Below are positions 23,205 through 31,374 of a DNA stretch of 64,000 nucleotides, piece after piece (position 1 is the stretch's first letter; every line of letters starts with the position of its first letter). The notes under the pieces are model-generated. The model ran no database searches, was not told where the DNA came from, and was given only the letters and a program-made list of their open reading frames with translations. The position numbers were made by a program, and so were the translations under genes. The stretch lies in NCBI GenBank assembly GCA_003141455.1, contig PLMA01000067.1:199876-263875 (forward strand), in the 5' to 3' direction. The DNA is from Chloroflexota bacterium. Its GTDB lineage: Bacteria > Chloroflexota > Limnocylindria > Limnocylindrales > CSP1-4.

Positions 23205-24986
23205 CTACTCGGCCGCGATGAGATACCGGTAGTAGGGCTGCCCGCCGTGGATGACCTCCACCTCCACGCCGGATCGCCACTCCCCCACTCGACGGGCCAC
23301 GGCCTCGGCCTCGGCCAGGTCCGTGCCGGCGCCGTAGTAGAGGGTCACCAGCTCGAAGCCCGGCTCGAGGGCTTTCAGAGCTTCGAGGATCGCCTTCATC
23401 CGGTCCGTATTGACGGCGAGCAGTCCGTCGTCGGGATCGAGGACGATCGTCTGACCCTTGCGTACCTTGCGCCCGCCGATGACCGCATCGCGGACCGCCT
23501 CGGTTACCTGGAGCGTCTGCACGGCCCGTCCGGCCAGCGTCATGACTTCCGCGTTGGCCGTCGCGTCGCGAGAAGGGTCCAGCGCCAGCAGGGCCGCAAA
23601 TCCCTCGGCGGCGTTTCGCGTCGGCACGACTCGAACCCGGCGCGTCGTCATCTCGCTGGCCTGACGCGCGGCAAGGACCACGTTGGGGTTGTTGGGCAGC
23701 AGCAACACCTCGGTCGCATCGACCTTCTCGACGGCGTCCAGGAGCTCACCGGTCGAGGGGTTGCTGGTCTGCCCGCCGCGTACGACCGCCGCGACCCCGT
23801 ACGAGTCGAAGATCCGAGCCAGGCCCTCGCCGGCGGCCACCGCTACCACGGCCAGGGCGGCCAATTCGCGCGGCGCCGTTCCGGCGCCGGACCCATTCGA
23901 GCCGGACGAGCCGTTCGAGCCGTCGGGGCGACCGCTTTCGTCGGCCAGGTCGACTTCCGCACCGAACGTCTCGAGATCGACGTGCGGCCTGCCCTCGACG
24001 CGCGGCCCGCGAGCGTGACCGTCGTTGCGTACGCCGGCGTCAGCGGCACGACTCTCGCGGACCTCGTGCGATTGGGCATCCAGATTCTCGACGGTGATCC
24101 GCGTCAGCGAGCCCATCGACAAGCCGAACGCGATCACCTTGTCCGGTCGGTCGTTGTGGACATGGACTTTGACTCGGCGAGGATCGCCGGCCACGAGCAC
24201 TGACTCCCCCATCGCCTCGAGCGCGGCGCGCAGCCGATCCACGTCCAGCGGGGCGCCGCCGGCCTGCAGAAGGAACATCGTCTCGTAGCCAAAGCCCTCA
24301 TCGGGATGGGCCGCGATCGTCGACGCCCGTGGCACCGTCGGGGCCGCGCCGTGGCGCACGGCCGAGGTGCGGGACACGAGGTATTGCAGCGTGCCCTGCA
24401 TCAATCGGTAAAGCCCTTGCCCGCCGGCATCGACGACTCCGGCGTCGCGCAGGACCGGCAGCAGCGAGGGGGTCTTGGCGACCGCCTCGCGCGCGGCCTC
24501 GACCGCCGCCGTCAGGACGTCCTCGACGTCACCGTCCTTCTCGGCCGCCACCACTGCCGCAGCCGAGGCCTCGCGGATGACCGTCAGGATCGTGCCCTCA
24601 ACTGGCTTGCCCACTGCCTTGTATGCCGTGGCGGTGCCCTGGGTCAGGGCGTACGCCAGGTCAGGTCCGTTGAAGTGATGCTTGCCACCCAGTGCCTCCG
24701 CCATGCCGCGGAAGATCTGCGACGCGATCACCCCCGAGTTGCCCCGGGCTCCCATCAGCGCCCCAAAGCTGATGGCCTGGGCGATTCGATCCGCAGTTGG
24801 ACTCGACACGCTTTCGGCTTGGGCCAACGCGGCCTTGACGGTCGCCAGCATGTTGGTGCCGGTGTCACCGTCCGGCACCGGGAAGACGTTGAGAGCGTTC
24901 ACCTCGTCGACGTGCTGCTCGAGGTTGTCGACGGCGTGGCGGAAGGCAGCCAGCAGCCCCGCTCCATCCCCCGATCGGCGCGTCAT
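23205..24986 (-). CDS. fakA: fatty acid kinase catalytic subunit FakA (DhaL/DAK type)
   Basis: Two-domain DegV-partner kinase that phosphorylates exogenous fatty acids bound to FakB; the product feeds PlsX-PlsY phospholipid synthesis. The N-terminal DhaL domain holds the ADP/Mg site NVFPVPDGDTGTN (33-45) and GARGNSGVIASQIFRG; the middle has FGYETMFLLQ and the C-terminus a DAK-like domain with TEVLLLPNNPNV. A Ser/Gly/Asn linker near 355-375 is low complexity. No degV/fakB gene is in the window. The Asp23-fakA-recG order is typical. At 593 residues it is slightly longer than the usual 550. Confidence 0.93.
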   Translation of the reverse strand: MTRRSGDGAGLLAAFRHAVDNLEQHVDEVNALNVFPVPDGDTGTNMLATVKAALAQAESVSSPTADRIAQAISFGALMGARGNSGVIASQIFRGMAEALGGKHHFNGPDLAYALTQGTATAYKAVGKPVEGTILTVIREASAAAVVAAEKDGDVEDVLTAAVEAAREAVAKTPSLLPVLRDAGVVDAGGQGLYRLMQGTLQYLVSRTSAVRHGAAPTVPRASTIAAHPDEGFGYETMFLLQAGGAPLDVDRLRAALEAMGESVLVAGDPRRVKVHVHNDRPDKVIAFGLSMGSLTRITVENLDAQSHEVRESRAADAGVRNDGHARGPRVEGRPHVDLETFGAEVDLADESGRPDGSNGSSGSNGSGAGTAPRELAALAVVAVAAGEGLARIFDSYGVAAVVRGGQTSNPSTGELLDAVEKVDATEVLLLPNNPNVVLAARQASEMTTRRVRVVPTRNAAEGFAALLALDPSRDATANAEVMTLAGRAVQTLQVTEAVRDAVIGGRKVRKGQTIVLDPDDGLLAVNTDRMKAILEALKALEPGFELVTLYYGAGTDLAEAEAVARRVGEWRSGVEVEVIHGGQPYYRYLIAAE

Positions 24987-25002
24987 CGATGGGCTCGCGT
25001 GG

Positions 25003-25500
25003 TCATGTTGCCTTGCGTTTCCTGGCCCTCGTTGTCCCCCTGGCCGCCGTCCCCACGGCCGGTTCGCGGTTGCTCGCTTCCACGGGCGGCTGTTCGGGCG
25101 ACGAGCCCGAGACGTCGATCGATTCCGCTCGCTCGATGGCTTCGGCTCGCTCTACGGCGTTCGGCTGGTAGCGCAGCCCATCGACGTGTATCGACAGCGA
25201 CGCCACTTCGGCGCCCACGTACTGGCGCAGCGAGTAGCGGACTGCCGAATCGACCTGGCGAGCGACCTCCGCGACTGGCACGCCGAACGAGACCGTGATG
25301 AACACGTCCAGCGTGAGTCCGCCCTCGGTGGTCAGCCGGATCCCGGGTCGATCCAGGCCGATCCAGCGCAGCACGCGGCGGCCGAACGAGGGGTCGCTGA
25401 AGCCCGTCACGCCGTAGCTACCCTGCACGGCGATCCGCACGATGTCGACGATGGCGCGGCGAGTGACGATCGATCTGCCGGCCACCGAACGCTCGGGCAT
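25003..25500 (-). CDS. Asp23/Gls24 family protein (second, YloU-like copy)
   Basis: Second Asp23 paralogue, directly upstream of fakA as YloU is in Bacillus. The 165 residues show IVTRRAIVDIVRIAVQGSYGVTGF, then GLTLDVFITVSFGVPVAEVARQ and VDSAVRYSLRQYVG, the family's core. A 45-residue basic, low-complexity C-terminal tail follows (ending RARKRKAT). The ATG at 25498-25500 has GGAGG 12 bases upstream. It is transcribed divergently from rpmB through an overlapping promoter. Biochemical role unknown. Confidence 0.85.
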   Translation of the reverse strand: MPERSVAGRSIVTRRAIVDIVRIAVQGSYGVTGFSDPSFGRRVLRWIGLDRPGIRLTTEGGLTLDVFITVSFGVPVAEVARQVDSAVRYSLRQYVGAEVASLSIHVDGLRYQPNAVERAEAIERAESIDVSGSSPEQPPVEASNREPAVGTAARGTTRARKRKAT

Positions 25501-25537
25501 GTGCTAGCACGACCTCCAGCCTGAGCGGCGGAAACGG

Positions 25538-25549
25538 TGTGCTATCATA
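25538..25549. promoter_or_regulatory. overlapping divergent -10 elements for rpmB and Asp23-fakA
   Basis: On the plus strand TGTGCTATCAT (25538-25548) gives an extended -10 for rpmB. On the minus strand the same bases read TATGAT (25544-25549), a -10 for the Asp23-fakA-recG-rsmD-coaD operon. The two hexamers share five base pairs, so one AT-rich box could drive both directions. -35 elements are not evident for either. Confidence 0.6.
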
Positions 25550-25559
25550 CCGCCCCGGT

Positions 25560-25577
25560 TGGTCCCGGTCGGGACCA
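25560..25577 (+). other. stable hairpin in the rpmB 5' leader
   Basis: TGGTCCC GGTC GGGACCA forms a perfect 7-bp stem with a four-base loop, starting about five bases after the predicted rpmB transcription start and 31 bases before the ATG. It may protect the mRNA 5' end or bind L28; both ideas are inference. Confidence 0.5.
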
Positions 25578-25608
25578 CGCCTTCCGAGCAAGTATTCGAG
25601 AGGACTTC

Positions 25609-25806
25609 ATGGCTCGCTCCTGCGCCATCTGCGGGAAGGTCTCAATGGACGGCTTCAACGCGCAGTCGTCCGGGATGAACCGTGTCCGCGCCCACCGCCG
25701 CTTCCACGTGAACCTTCAGCAGACGACGATTCAGCAGGGCGGCAAGTCGGTGAAGACGCTGGTCTGCACCCGCTGCCAGCGCACCATGTCGCGGGGGGTC
25801 CGCTAG
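25609..25806 (+). CDS. rpmB: 50S ribosomal protein L28, zinc-binding form
   Basis: Large-subunit protein L28, one of only two plus-strand genes found here. The 65 residues begin MARSCAICGK and contain two CxxC pairs (C5, C8; C53, C56) plus the conserved basic stretch NRVRAHRRFHVNL. AGAGGA lies about five bases before the ATG at 25609-25611; the upstream open frame is leader. It faces dtd tail to tail across 142 bases in which I see no T-rich terminator. Confidence 0.97.
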   Translation: MARSCAICGKVSMDGFNAQSSGMNRVRAHRRFHVNLQQTTIQQGGKSVKTLVCTRCQRTMSRGVR

Positions 25807-25948
25807 CACCTCACCGGTTCGGCCGGCATCGCCCTCGATCTTCCTCGGCGTCGAGCACCCGCTCGGCGCCGATTGTGTTTCTGGTGTCTCGGCGGCGCAT
25901 CCCGGCGCGTCGGGGGCCTCGTCGGCGAGCGGCCGCTCGCCGGTGGCT

Positions 25949-26419
25949 CTACTCCGAAGCGTGCGGCTCGATCCCCAGCTCGGCGCTGTCCAGCCAGACG
26001 GTGAACGGTCCGTCGTTCACCAGATCGACCTCCATGTGCGCGCCGAAGCTGCCCTGCCGCACCGGAACGCCCGTCGACGCCAGAATTTCGCAGAAGACCT
26101 CGTACAGGCGCTCGCCGACCACCGGACCGGCGGCGCCGACGAACGATGGCCGGCGACCGCGCCGCGCATCGGCATAGAGCGTGAATTGACTGACGACCAG
26201 CGCCGCGCCCTCCACCTCCGCGAGCGAGAGATTCGTCAGCCCCTCGGCGTCGGCGAAGATGCGCATCCCGGCGACCTTGGCCGCCATCCCCGAGGCCACC
26301 CAGTCGTCGTCCGACGGCGCCACTCCCAGAAACACGAGCAGGCCGCGGTCTATCTCACCGACCGGGTGCCCGTCCACGCGAACTTGCGCCCTGGATACCC
26401 GCTGCAGCAGAGCCCGCAT
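25949..26419 (-). CDS. dtd: D-aminoacyl-tRNA deacylase
   Basis: Removes D-amino acids (and glycine from tRNA-Ala) from mischarged tRNAs as a chiral proofreader. The 156-residue protein begins MRALLQRVSRAQVRVDG and has the paired active-site motifs SQFTLYAD (77-84) and NDGPFT with the Gly-cis-Pro at 137-138. AGGAG lies five bases before the ATG at 26417-26419. It closes the rlmN-rpe-PAP2-dtd run and converges on rpmB. Confidence 0.97.
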   Translation of the reverse strand: MRALLQRVSRAQVRVDGHPVGEIDRGLLVFLGVAPSDDDWVASGMAAKVAGMRIFADAEGLTNLSLAEVEGAALVVSQFTLYADARRGRRPSFVGAAGPVVGERLYEVFCEILASTGVPVRQGSFGAHMEVDLVNDGPFTVWLDSAELGIEPHASE

Positions 26420-26432
26420 CTTCGCTCCTGTC

Positions 26433-27713
26433 TCAGCGGCTGAAGAGCCCTGCAGCGCCTCGCCACAGGCCGCCCAGAATGCCGAGCCACGGGACCAGGT
26501 ACACGGCGCTCTGCGTGCCGCCCAGCCAGCCGAACGCACTCATGCCATACGCCAGGAAGACGCCGACAGCGGCAATCGCCAACCCCTGGCCCACCAGCGC
26601 CCAGCGAACCCGCCGACCCAGCCGGCGCAAGGCCCCCACTTCGCCCTCGTCCTCAGCTTCGACGCCGGCTTCGATCTCCTCGTCGGCAATCCGCTCCATG
26701 AAGCGCCTGGCCCAGCGCGGCCCGTGCACGATCGCGAAGTAGGCCGCCAGGGCGTAGACGACTGCCCCGATGATGTCCACGACCCAGTGCTCGCCCAGAT
26801 ACACGATTGCGAGCCAGACGCAGGCCGTGTAGGCCAGCATGAACCAGGCCGCTCGCGGGAAGGCTCGCCGGGCAAAGAGAAAAGCCAGAAACGGGTACGC
26901 GGCGTGCAGCGAGGGGAACGCGGCGACGTCGTTGGAGCTGATGTTGTAGAGGTTGGTGTACGAGTAGAAGTAGTTGCCGAACCCGAACAGGTGAGCCAGC
27001 CCCTGGAAGCCTGTGTCTCGCAGATGGAGCACCCCGGTCACGCACGCGCCACCGCAGTACGGCGCTGCCTTGTGCGGGTCGGCGGCCCACCACGGCGGCG
27101 CCACGGGCAGCAGCAGGTACGTCACGAAGGCCGCCATGGAAAGCACGATCAGGGCGCCCACGTAGTCGTAGTAGATCCGCCGCTGGTGGATCCACAGCAA
27201 GAAGCCGACGGCCAGCGGCAGCGGGAAATGCAGGAAGTAGAAGATCAACGAGAGCGTGGCCAGGCCGTCCGAGGCGGTCTCGGGGCCGTGGTGGAAGAGG
27301 CCCTGGAGCCACACCGTCGGCAGCCCGCCCAGCCCGACTATCCGCTCCAGCCAGATGATGTCGGTGACGTGGATCGGCAGGCCGAACTTGTCGGCGTAGC
27401 CGCGCATCAGTTCGTAGGCGAAGAAAAGGGCCAGGAACGGGATCCAGTCGCGCAGGAAGAGCTTGCCGCGACCGAGAAGTAACGCGGCCAGGCCGAACCC
27501 GACGATCACGACGTCCGGGGTGACCGAGATGCCCCGAGCCATCATGAGGATCGAGAGCAGGACCGCGTACGACGCGACGGCGAGCAGCAGCAGCCGGTCG
27601 TTTCGCCGACCAAGGTGCGCGTGCGGCTGCCCGCCGGCGACCTCCTCGGCAGTGGCATCTCCCGGCACGACGGCCCCGGGAACGGCGGGGCTCGCTGCCA
27701 CTTCGTCGCTCAC
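26433..27713 (-). CDS. PAP2-superfamily membrane phosphatase/phosphotransferase (Aur1-like)
   Basis: Polytopic membrane protein of 426 residues with about eight or nine hydrophobic segments. The PAP2 active-site motifs are FPSLHAAYP (266-274, with the nucleophile-side His) and LGEHWVVD (306-313), as in Aur1/inositolphosphotransferase-like members. It probably acts on lipid-linked phosphates, such as phosphatidylinositol or prenyl-phosphate carriers, at the outer face; the substrate cannot be told from sequence. The last 100 residues include an acidic loop (EDEGEVG) and extra helices. The GTG start overlaps the rpe stop as GTGA. Confidence 0.82.
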   Translation of the reverse strand: MSDEVAASPAVPGAVVPGDATAEEVAGGQPHAHLGRRNDRLLLLAVASYAVLLSILMMARGISVTPDVVIVGFGLAALLLGRGKLFLRDWIPFLALFFAYELMRGYADKFGLPIHVTDIIWLERIVGLGGLPTVWLQGLFHHGPETASDGLATLSLIFYFLHFPLPLAVGFLLWIHQRRIYYDYVGALIVLSMAAFVTYLLLPVAPPWWAADPHKAAPYCGGACVTGVLHLRDTGFQGLAHLFGFGNYFYSYTNLYNISSNDVAAFPSLHAAYPFLAFLFARRAFPRAAWFMLAYTACVWLAIVYLGEHWVVDIIGAVVYALAAYFAIVHGPRWARRFMERIADEEIEAGVEAEDEGEVGALRRLGRRVRWALVGQGLAIAAVGVFLAYGMSAFGWLGGTQSAVYLVPWLGILGGLWRGAAGLFSR

Positions 27714-28429
27714 CCAGGCTCCCCCGGGGCGATCCGCGTCTTGCCGAAGCCGCTCTTGTAGCCCTCGTCGGCGAGGGCCTTGATCAGCTCGATCTCGCGG
27801 GCGATGTCATGCCCCTTCTTCCAGAGCGTTGAGCCCACGACCAGGACCTCGGCCCCGAGCCTCCCGCACAACGCTGCGGACTTGCGGTTGACTCCGCCAT
27901 CCACGTGCACCTGCCCGGATGCGCGATCCGCCAGGAAATCGTGAGCCGGCAGGACCTTGCGAGCGGCGTCCCTCATGAAGGTCTGGCCCCCGAATCCCGG
28001 CTCGACGGTCATGACCATGACGATGTCGAGCAGATCGCGGTACGGCTCGAGCGCCGAGAGCGGAGTACCCGGCTTGATGGCCAGACCAGCCTGCCGGCCG
28101 GCCTTGCGAATCTTCAGCAGAGTCGGCTCGATCGGCTCCTCGACCTCAACGTGGAAGGTGATCGAGTCGCATCCGGCGTCGATGAACTGGTCCATGTAGC
28201 GGCCCGGCTCCGAGATCATCAGGTGCGCGTCGAACGGCTTCTTGCCGATGCATCGCAACCGCTTGATGAGCCCGGGCCCGAAGGTGATGTTTGGGACGAA
28301 GTGGCCGTCCATGACGTCGAGGTGGATCCGATTCGAGCCGGCCTTCAGGGCTCTACGCGATTCGCTCTCGAGGTCGGCAAGATCGGCGTCGAGGATGCTG
28401 GCGCTGACGAGCATCCTGTGGGCGGCCAT
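27710..28429 (-). CDS. rpe: ribulose-phosphate 3-epimerase
   Basis: Interconverts ribulose-5-phosphate and xylulose-5-phosphate in the pentose phosphate pathway. The TIM-barrel protein of 239 residues has SASILDADLADL (9-20), the metal-binding HLDVMDGHFVPN (36-47), DAHLMISEP, MTVEPGFGGQTF and VDGGVN. The ATG at 28427-28429 overlaps the rlmN stop by one base (TGATG); a Met five residues later is an alternative. Pairing with rlmN is common in many phyla. Confidence 0.96.
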   Translation of the reverse strand: MAAHRMLVSASILDADLADLESESRRALKAGSNRIHLDVMDGHFVPNITFGPGLIKRLRCIGKKPFDAHLMISEPGRYMDQFIDAGCDSITFHVEVEEPIEPTLLKIRKAGRQAGLAIKPGTPLSALEPYRDLLDIVMVMTVEPGFGGQTFMRDAARKVLPAHDFLADRASGQVHVDGGVNRKSAALCGRLGAEVLVVGSTLWKKGHDIAREIELIKALADEGYKSGFGKTRIAPGEPG

Positions 28430-29730
28430 CAGTGGGAAGCTCCACGGCCGGCGATCGGGTCTGCGACGGCCTCGCGGAGATCCGCAGGCATCTCCGTGTT
28501 CCGGGCGCCCCTGAGCGCGGCCTCGCTCTGGCGGATGATGACCTCGCGGCGATGGGCCACCGCTCCTGCCGGCGGCTCCCCTGCCCTGTTGGCGGCGAGC
28601 TGCCCGCACGCCGCTCCGGCATCCTGGCCTCGGTTGGCGCGCACGGTGACGCCCACGCCGTTGCGCCGGACGCGAGCAGCGAAGGAGGCTACGCGTTCCG
28701 GGCTGCTGGCCTGCCAGGGTGTGTGGGCGACCGGGTTCATCGGGATCAGGTTGACGTGCGCCAGGTCGCCCCTGAGCAGCACGCCCAGAGCATCGGCGTC
28801 GGCGTTCGTGTCGTTCACACCGGAAATCATCACGTACTCGTAGCTCACGCGTCGGCCGGTTACGCGAGCATGATCCCGAGCCGCCGCAACCACCTCGGCC
28901 ACGGGCCAGCGGCGGTTCAGCGGAACGAGCACGTCTCGCAGTGGATCGCGGGCGGCGTGAAGGCTGACCGCCAGGGTGAACTGCGGACCGAGCTGCGTGA
29001 GCCGGCGAATGGCCGGCACGACGCCGGATGTTGAGACGACGACGTGGCGTGCGCCCAGGCCGAAGCGCCGCGGGTCCGCGAGGGCGGCCACCGCTTCAAG
29101 GACGCGGTCCAGGTTGAGCAGGGGCTCGCCCATACCCATGAAGACCACGTTCGTTAGCTGCCGTCCACTCCCGCCGGCCGCCAGCCGGAGAGCGGCATGG
29201 CGAACCTGGTCCAGGATCTCCGCGGCCTCGAGATCGCGGCCGAATCCGAGCTCGCCGGTGGCGCAGAAGGGACAGCCAACCGCGCACCCCGCCTGGCTGG
29301 AGATGCACAGCGTGTGGCGCTCGCGGTGGATCGGCCGGCCTACGGACTGGAATCCTCGCGCGGGATAGTGCATAAGCACCGACTCGATCAGAGCCCCGTC
29401 CGAGAGGAGGTGGAGCGTCTTCTCGGTCAGGCCGCGATCGGCGACAGTGACCTCGTCGGCCGCGATCGTATCCACACGGAACGCCGCGTCGACGCGGGCT
29501 CTAAGAGCGGCCGGAAGGGTGTTGAGCTCGTCCGCGGTCTGGGCGTTCATCCTCCAGACGGCGCCCCGGATCTGACGGGCGCGGTAGACGGGCTGGCCCT
29601 CGGCGGCGAGCCACGCCTCGAGGACGCCGTCGGCCAGGCCACTCAGCCCGTGGCGCGGGTCGGCGGCGGAACGAGGCGCGGGCGAGTTGGCGCCGGCCGA
29701 CTTCTGACCTGGCGCAGGGGTGACACTCAC
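28429..29730 (-). CDS. rlmN: 23S rRNA/tRNA adenine-C2 methyltransferase RlmN
   Basis: Radical-SAM enzyme making 2-methyladenosine at A2503 of 23S rRNA and A37 of some tRNAs. The 4Fe-4S motif CxxxCxxC is C149, C153, C156 in SQAGCAVGCPFCATGE; VVFMGMGEPLLN, SLHA and the C-terminal catalytic Cys region QDAGAACGQL are present. I choose the GTG at 29728-29730: an extended -10 (TGCGATAAT) ends nine bases before it and no Shine-Dalgarno exists, which suggests a leaderless mRNA. The first 28 residues and the last 40 are poorly conserved extensions. Confidence 0.93.
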   Translation of the reverse strand: MSVTPAPGQKSAGANSPAPRSAADPRHGLSGLADGVLEAWLAAEGQPVYRARQIRGAVWRMNAQTADELNTLPAALRARVDAAFRVDTIAADEVTVADRGLTEKTLHLLSDGALIESVLMHYPARGFQSVGRPIHRERHTLCISSQAGCAVGCPFCATGELGFGRDLEAAEILDQVRHAALRLAAGGSGRQLTNVVFMGMGEPLLNLDRVLEAVAALADPRRFGLGARHVVVSTSGVVPAIRRLTQLGPQFTLAVSLHAARDPLRDVLVPLNRRWPVAEVVAAARDHARVTGRRVSYEYVMISGVNDTNADADALGVLLRGDLAHVNLIPMNPVAHTPWQASSPERVASFAARVRRNGVGVTVRANRGQDAGAACGQLAANRAGEPPAGAVAHRREVIIRQSEAALRGARNTEMPADLREAVADPIAGRGASH

Positions 29731-29739
29731 GAGGCCGCG

Positions 29740-29748
29740 ATTATCGCA
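29740..29748 (-). promoter_or_regulatory. rlmN promoter, extended -10 TGCGATAAT
   Basis: TGC plus GATAAT on the minus strand, nine bases before the proposed GTG start of rlmN. Good extended -10; no -35. It lies in the 46-base gap after fmt. Confidence 0.6.
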
Positions 29749-29776
29749 TGCCGGCCGCGGCGCTCGCGACGCGAGG

Positions 29777-30793
29777 CTATCGAATGAGATCCGGATGGCC
29801 CCGGAGATACTCCTCGGCCCCCATCTCGCGGCCCCCGGCCCGCTGCACTCGTTCCAGCACCAATCGGCCGTCGGCAGTCCCGAGGAATGGCGCTTCCGAC
29901 GACGCGGCGAACGGTATGGAAGGAGGGCCGAACCCGCCGACGCGATCTCCGGGCTGTGACGGGGCCACATGTGCCTTCCAGACGATGAGCCGCTCTTCGC
30001 CGGTCTTCTCGTTCTGGATGAAGCTGCCCGGCCAGGGCTGGTATGCGCGGATCTGCCGCTCCAGCTCGACCGCGGATCGGTTCGGGTCGAGCAACCCGTC
30101 CTCACGGCGCAGTGGCCGCGTCAGCGTCACGCCCTCGTCCGGCTGCGGCCGGGCCGGCAATCGCCCCGCCAGCCACTCGGGCAGCGCCCGGGTCAGCAGG
30201 CGGGCCGCGGTCGCCGCCGCGCGCTCTTCGAGGACCGGCGCCGTGTCGTCGGGCCGTACCTCCAGCCGCTCCACGGCGACGATCGGCCCCGCGTCCATGC
30301 CCTCGGTCACGACGATGAGCGTCACCGCGGAGTCCGTGTCGCCTGCGAGGATCGTGGCCGGGATGGGCGCCGCTCCCCGGTGGCGCGGCAAGGCGGAGGG
30401 ATGCAGATTCAGGAAGCCGCGGGGCGGCAGGTCGATCAGCACGCGCGGTATCAACTGCCCGTAGTCGGCCAGGATCGCCAGATCCGGCGCCATCGCCTGC
30501 AGCGCGGCCACGGAGTCGGCCCCGCGGACTCGCGCCGGCTGCAGCAGCGGCAGGTCCAGCTCACCGGCCCGTGCAGCCACTGGTGTCGGCGTGGGGATCG
30601 CCTTTCGGCCGACCGGTCGATCCGGCGCCGAGACTACGGCCTCGACTCGAACGCCCGGCATCGCGAGCAGCGCGTCGAGGATGGGGACCGCGAACGAGCC
30701 GCTCCCGAAGAAGACCGTCCGAACGGCAGGTTGGCCCTGAGGCGACGACGCCGGTCCGGCAGTCGCTCCCTGAGCCCCCTCCCCGTCGCTCAC
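29777..30793 (-). CDS. fmt: methionyl-tRNA formyltransferase
   Basis: Formylates initiator Met-tRNA using 10-formyl-THF. The 338-residue product has VFFGSGSFAVPILDALL after a 23-residue extension, and the active site LNLHPSALPRHRGAAPI (128-144; N129, H131) followed by GDTDSAVTLI with D152. The C-terminal OB-like domain is present (RAYQPWPGSF). The start is GTG at 30791-30793, overlapping the def stop as GTGA; def-fmt pairing is near-universal and fits coupled formylation and deformylation. Confidence 0.95.
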   Translation of the reverse strand: MSDGEGAQGATAGPASSPQGQPAVRTVFFGSGSFAVPILDALLAMPGVRVEAVVSAPDRPVGRKAIPTPTPVAARAGELDLPLLQPARVRGADSVAALQAMAPDLAILADYGQLIPRVLIDLPPRGFLNLHPSALPRHRGAAPIPATILAGDTDSAVTLIVVTEGMDAGPIVAVERLEVRPDDTAPVLEERAAATAARLLTRALPEWLAGRLPARPQPDEGVTLTRPLRREDGLLDPNRSAVELERQIRAYQPWPGSFIQNEKTGEERLIVWKAHVAPSQPGDRVGGFGPPSIPFAASSEAPFLGTADGRLVLERVQRAGGREMGAEEYLRGHPDLIR

Positions 30794-31305
30794 CCTACGG
30801 CGACGCGAGCGGCTTCCGGCGATCCCTCTTCTTCCTCGTCCGGGGCGGTCGAGATGAGCTCGTCCATCGAATCCAGGTAGTCGATGTAGAGCTTGCCGTC
30901 CAGGTGGTCGATCTCGTGCTGGACGGCGCGACCGAGCGTGCCCGAGCCGGCGACCTTGATCTTCTTTCCGAGGCGGTTCTGGGCCACGACCCAAACCTTC
31001 TCGCGCCGCGTGATGTAGGCCACGTAGCCCGGGATCGATAGGCAGCCTTCCAGGTCGCGGTCGTCACCGTTCGCGCGGACGATCCGCGGGTTCACCAGCT
31101 CGTGCAGCTGGCCTTCGACCTCGATGGTGCAGGCGCGGACGGCCTCGCCAAGCTGCGGCGCGGCCAGACCGACGCCGGGAGCCTTGCGCATGGTCTCGGC
31201 CAGGTCATCGAGCAGCTCGTGCAGGTACTTGCCGAAGCTGTCGACGGGCTGGCCCACCATACGAAGCCGCGGGTCACCGAGAAGGACGATGGGTCGGACA
31301 CTCAT
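30790..31305 (-). CDS. def: peptide deformylase
   Basis: Metalloenzyme removing the N-formyl group from nascent proteins. All three motifs are present in 171 residues: GVGLAAPQ (44-51), EGCLS with metal ligand C88 (86-90), and QHEIDH (129-134). The ATG at 31303-31305 lies eight bases after a TATACT -10 and lacks a Shine-Dalgarno, so the mRNA is predicted leaderless; an in-frame start further up would lie across the promoter. Coupled to fmt. Confidence 0.97.
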   Translation of the reverse strand: MSVRPIVLLGDPRLRMVGQPVDSFGKYLHELLDDLAETMRKAPGVGLAAPQLGEAVRACTIEVEGQLHELVNPRIVRANGDDRDLEGCLSIPGYVAYITRREKVWVVAQNRLGKKIKVAGSGTLGRAVQHEIDHLDGKLYIDYLDSMDELISTAPDEEEEGSPEAARVAVG

Positions 31306-31313
31306 GGCCCGAG

Positions 31314-31319
31314 AGTATA
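31314..31319 (-). promoter_or_regulatory. def-fmt promoter, -10 TATACT
   Basis: TATACT on the minus strand, eight bases before the def ATG. ATGACC about 16 bases further upstream is a four-of-six match to a -35. It sits in the 69-base gap between priA and def. Confidence 0.6.
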
Positions 31320-31374
31320 CCGAGCCTGCCCGCGGGGTCATCCCGCCCGACTCGCGCGGCCCGGCTGGCCCAAC

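Noticed and set aside
25807..25948. Possible terminator between rpmB and dtd
   Set aside because: Some GC-rich inverted repeats occur, but no T tract in either direction, so I do not call one.
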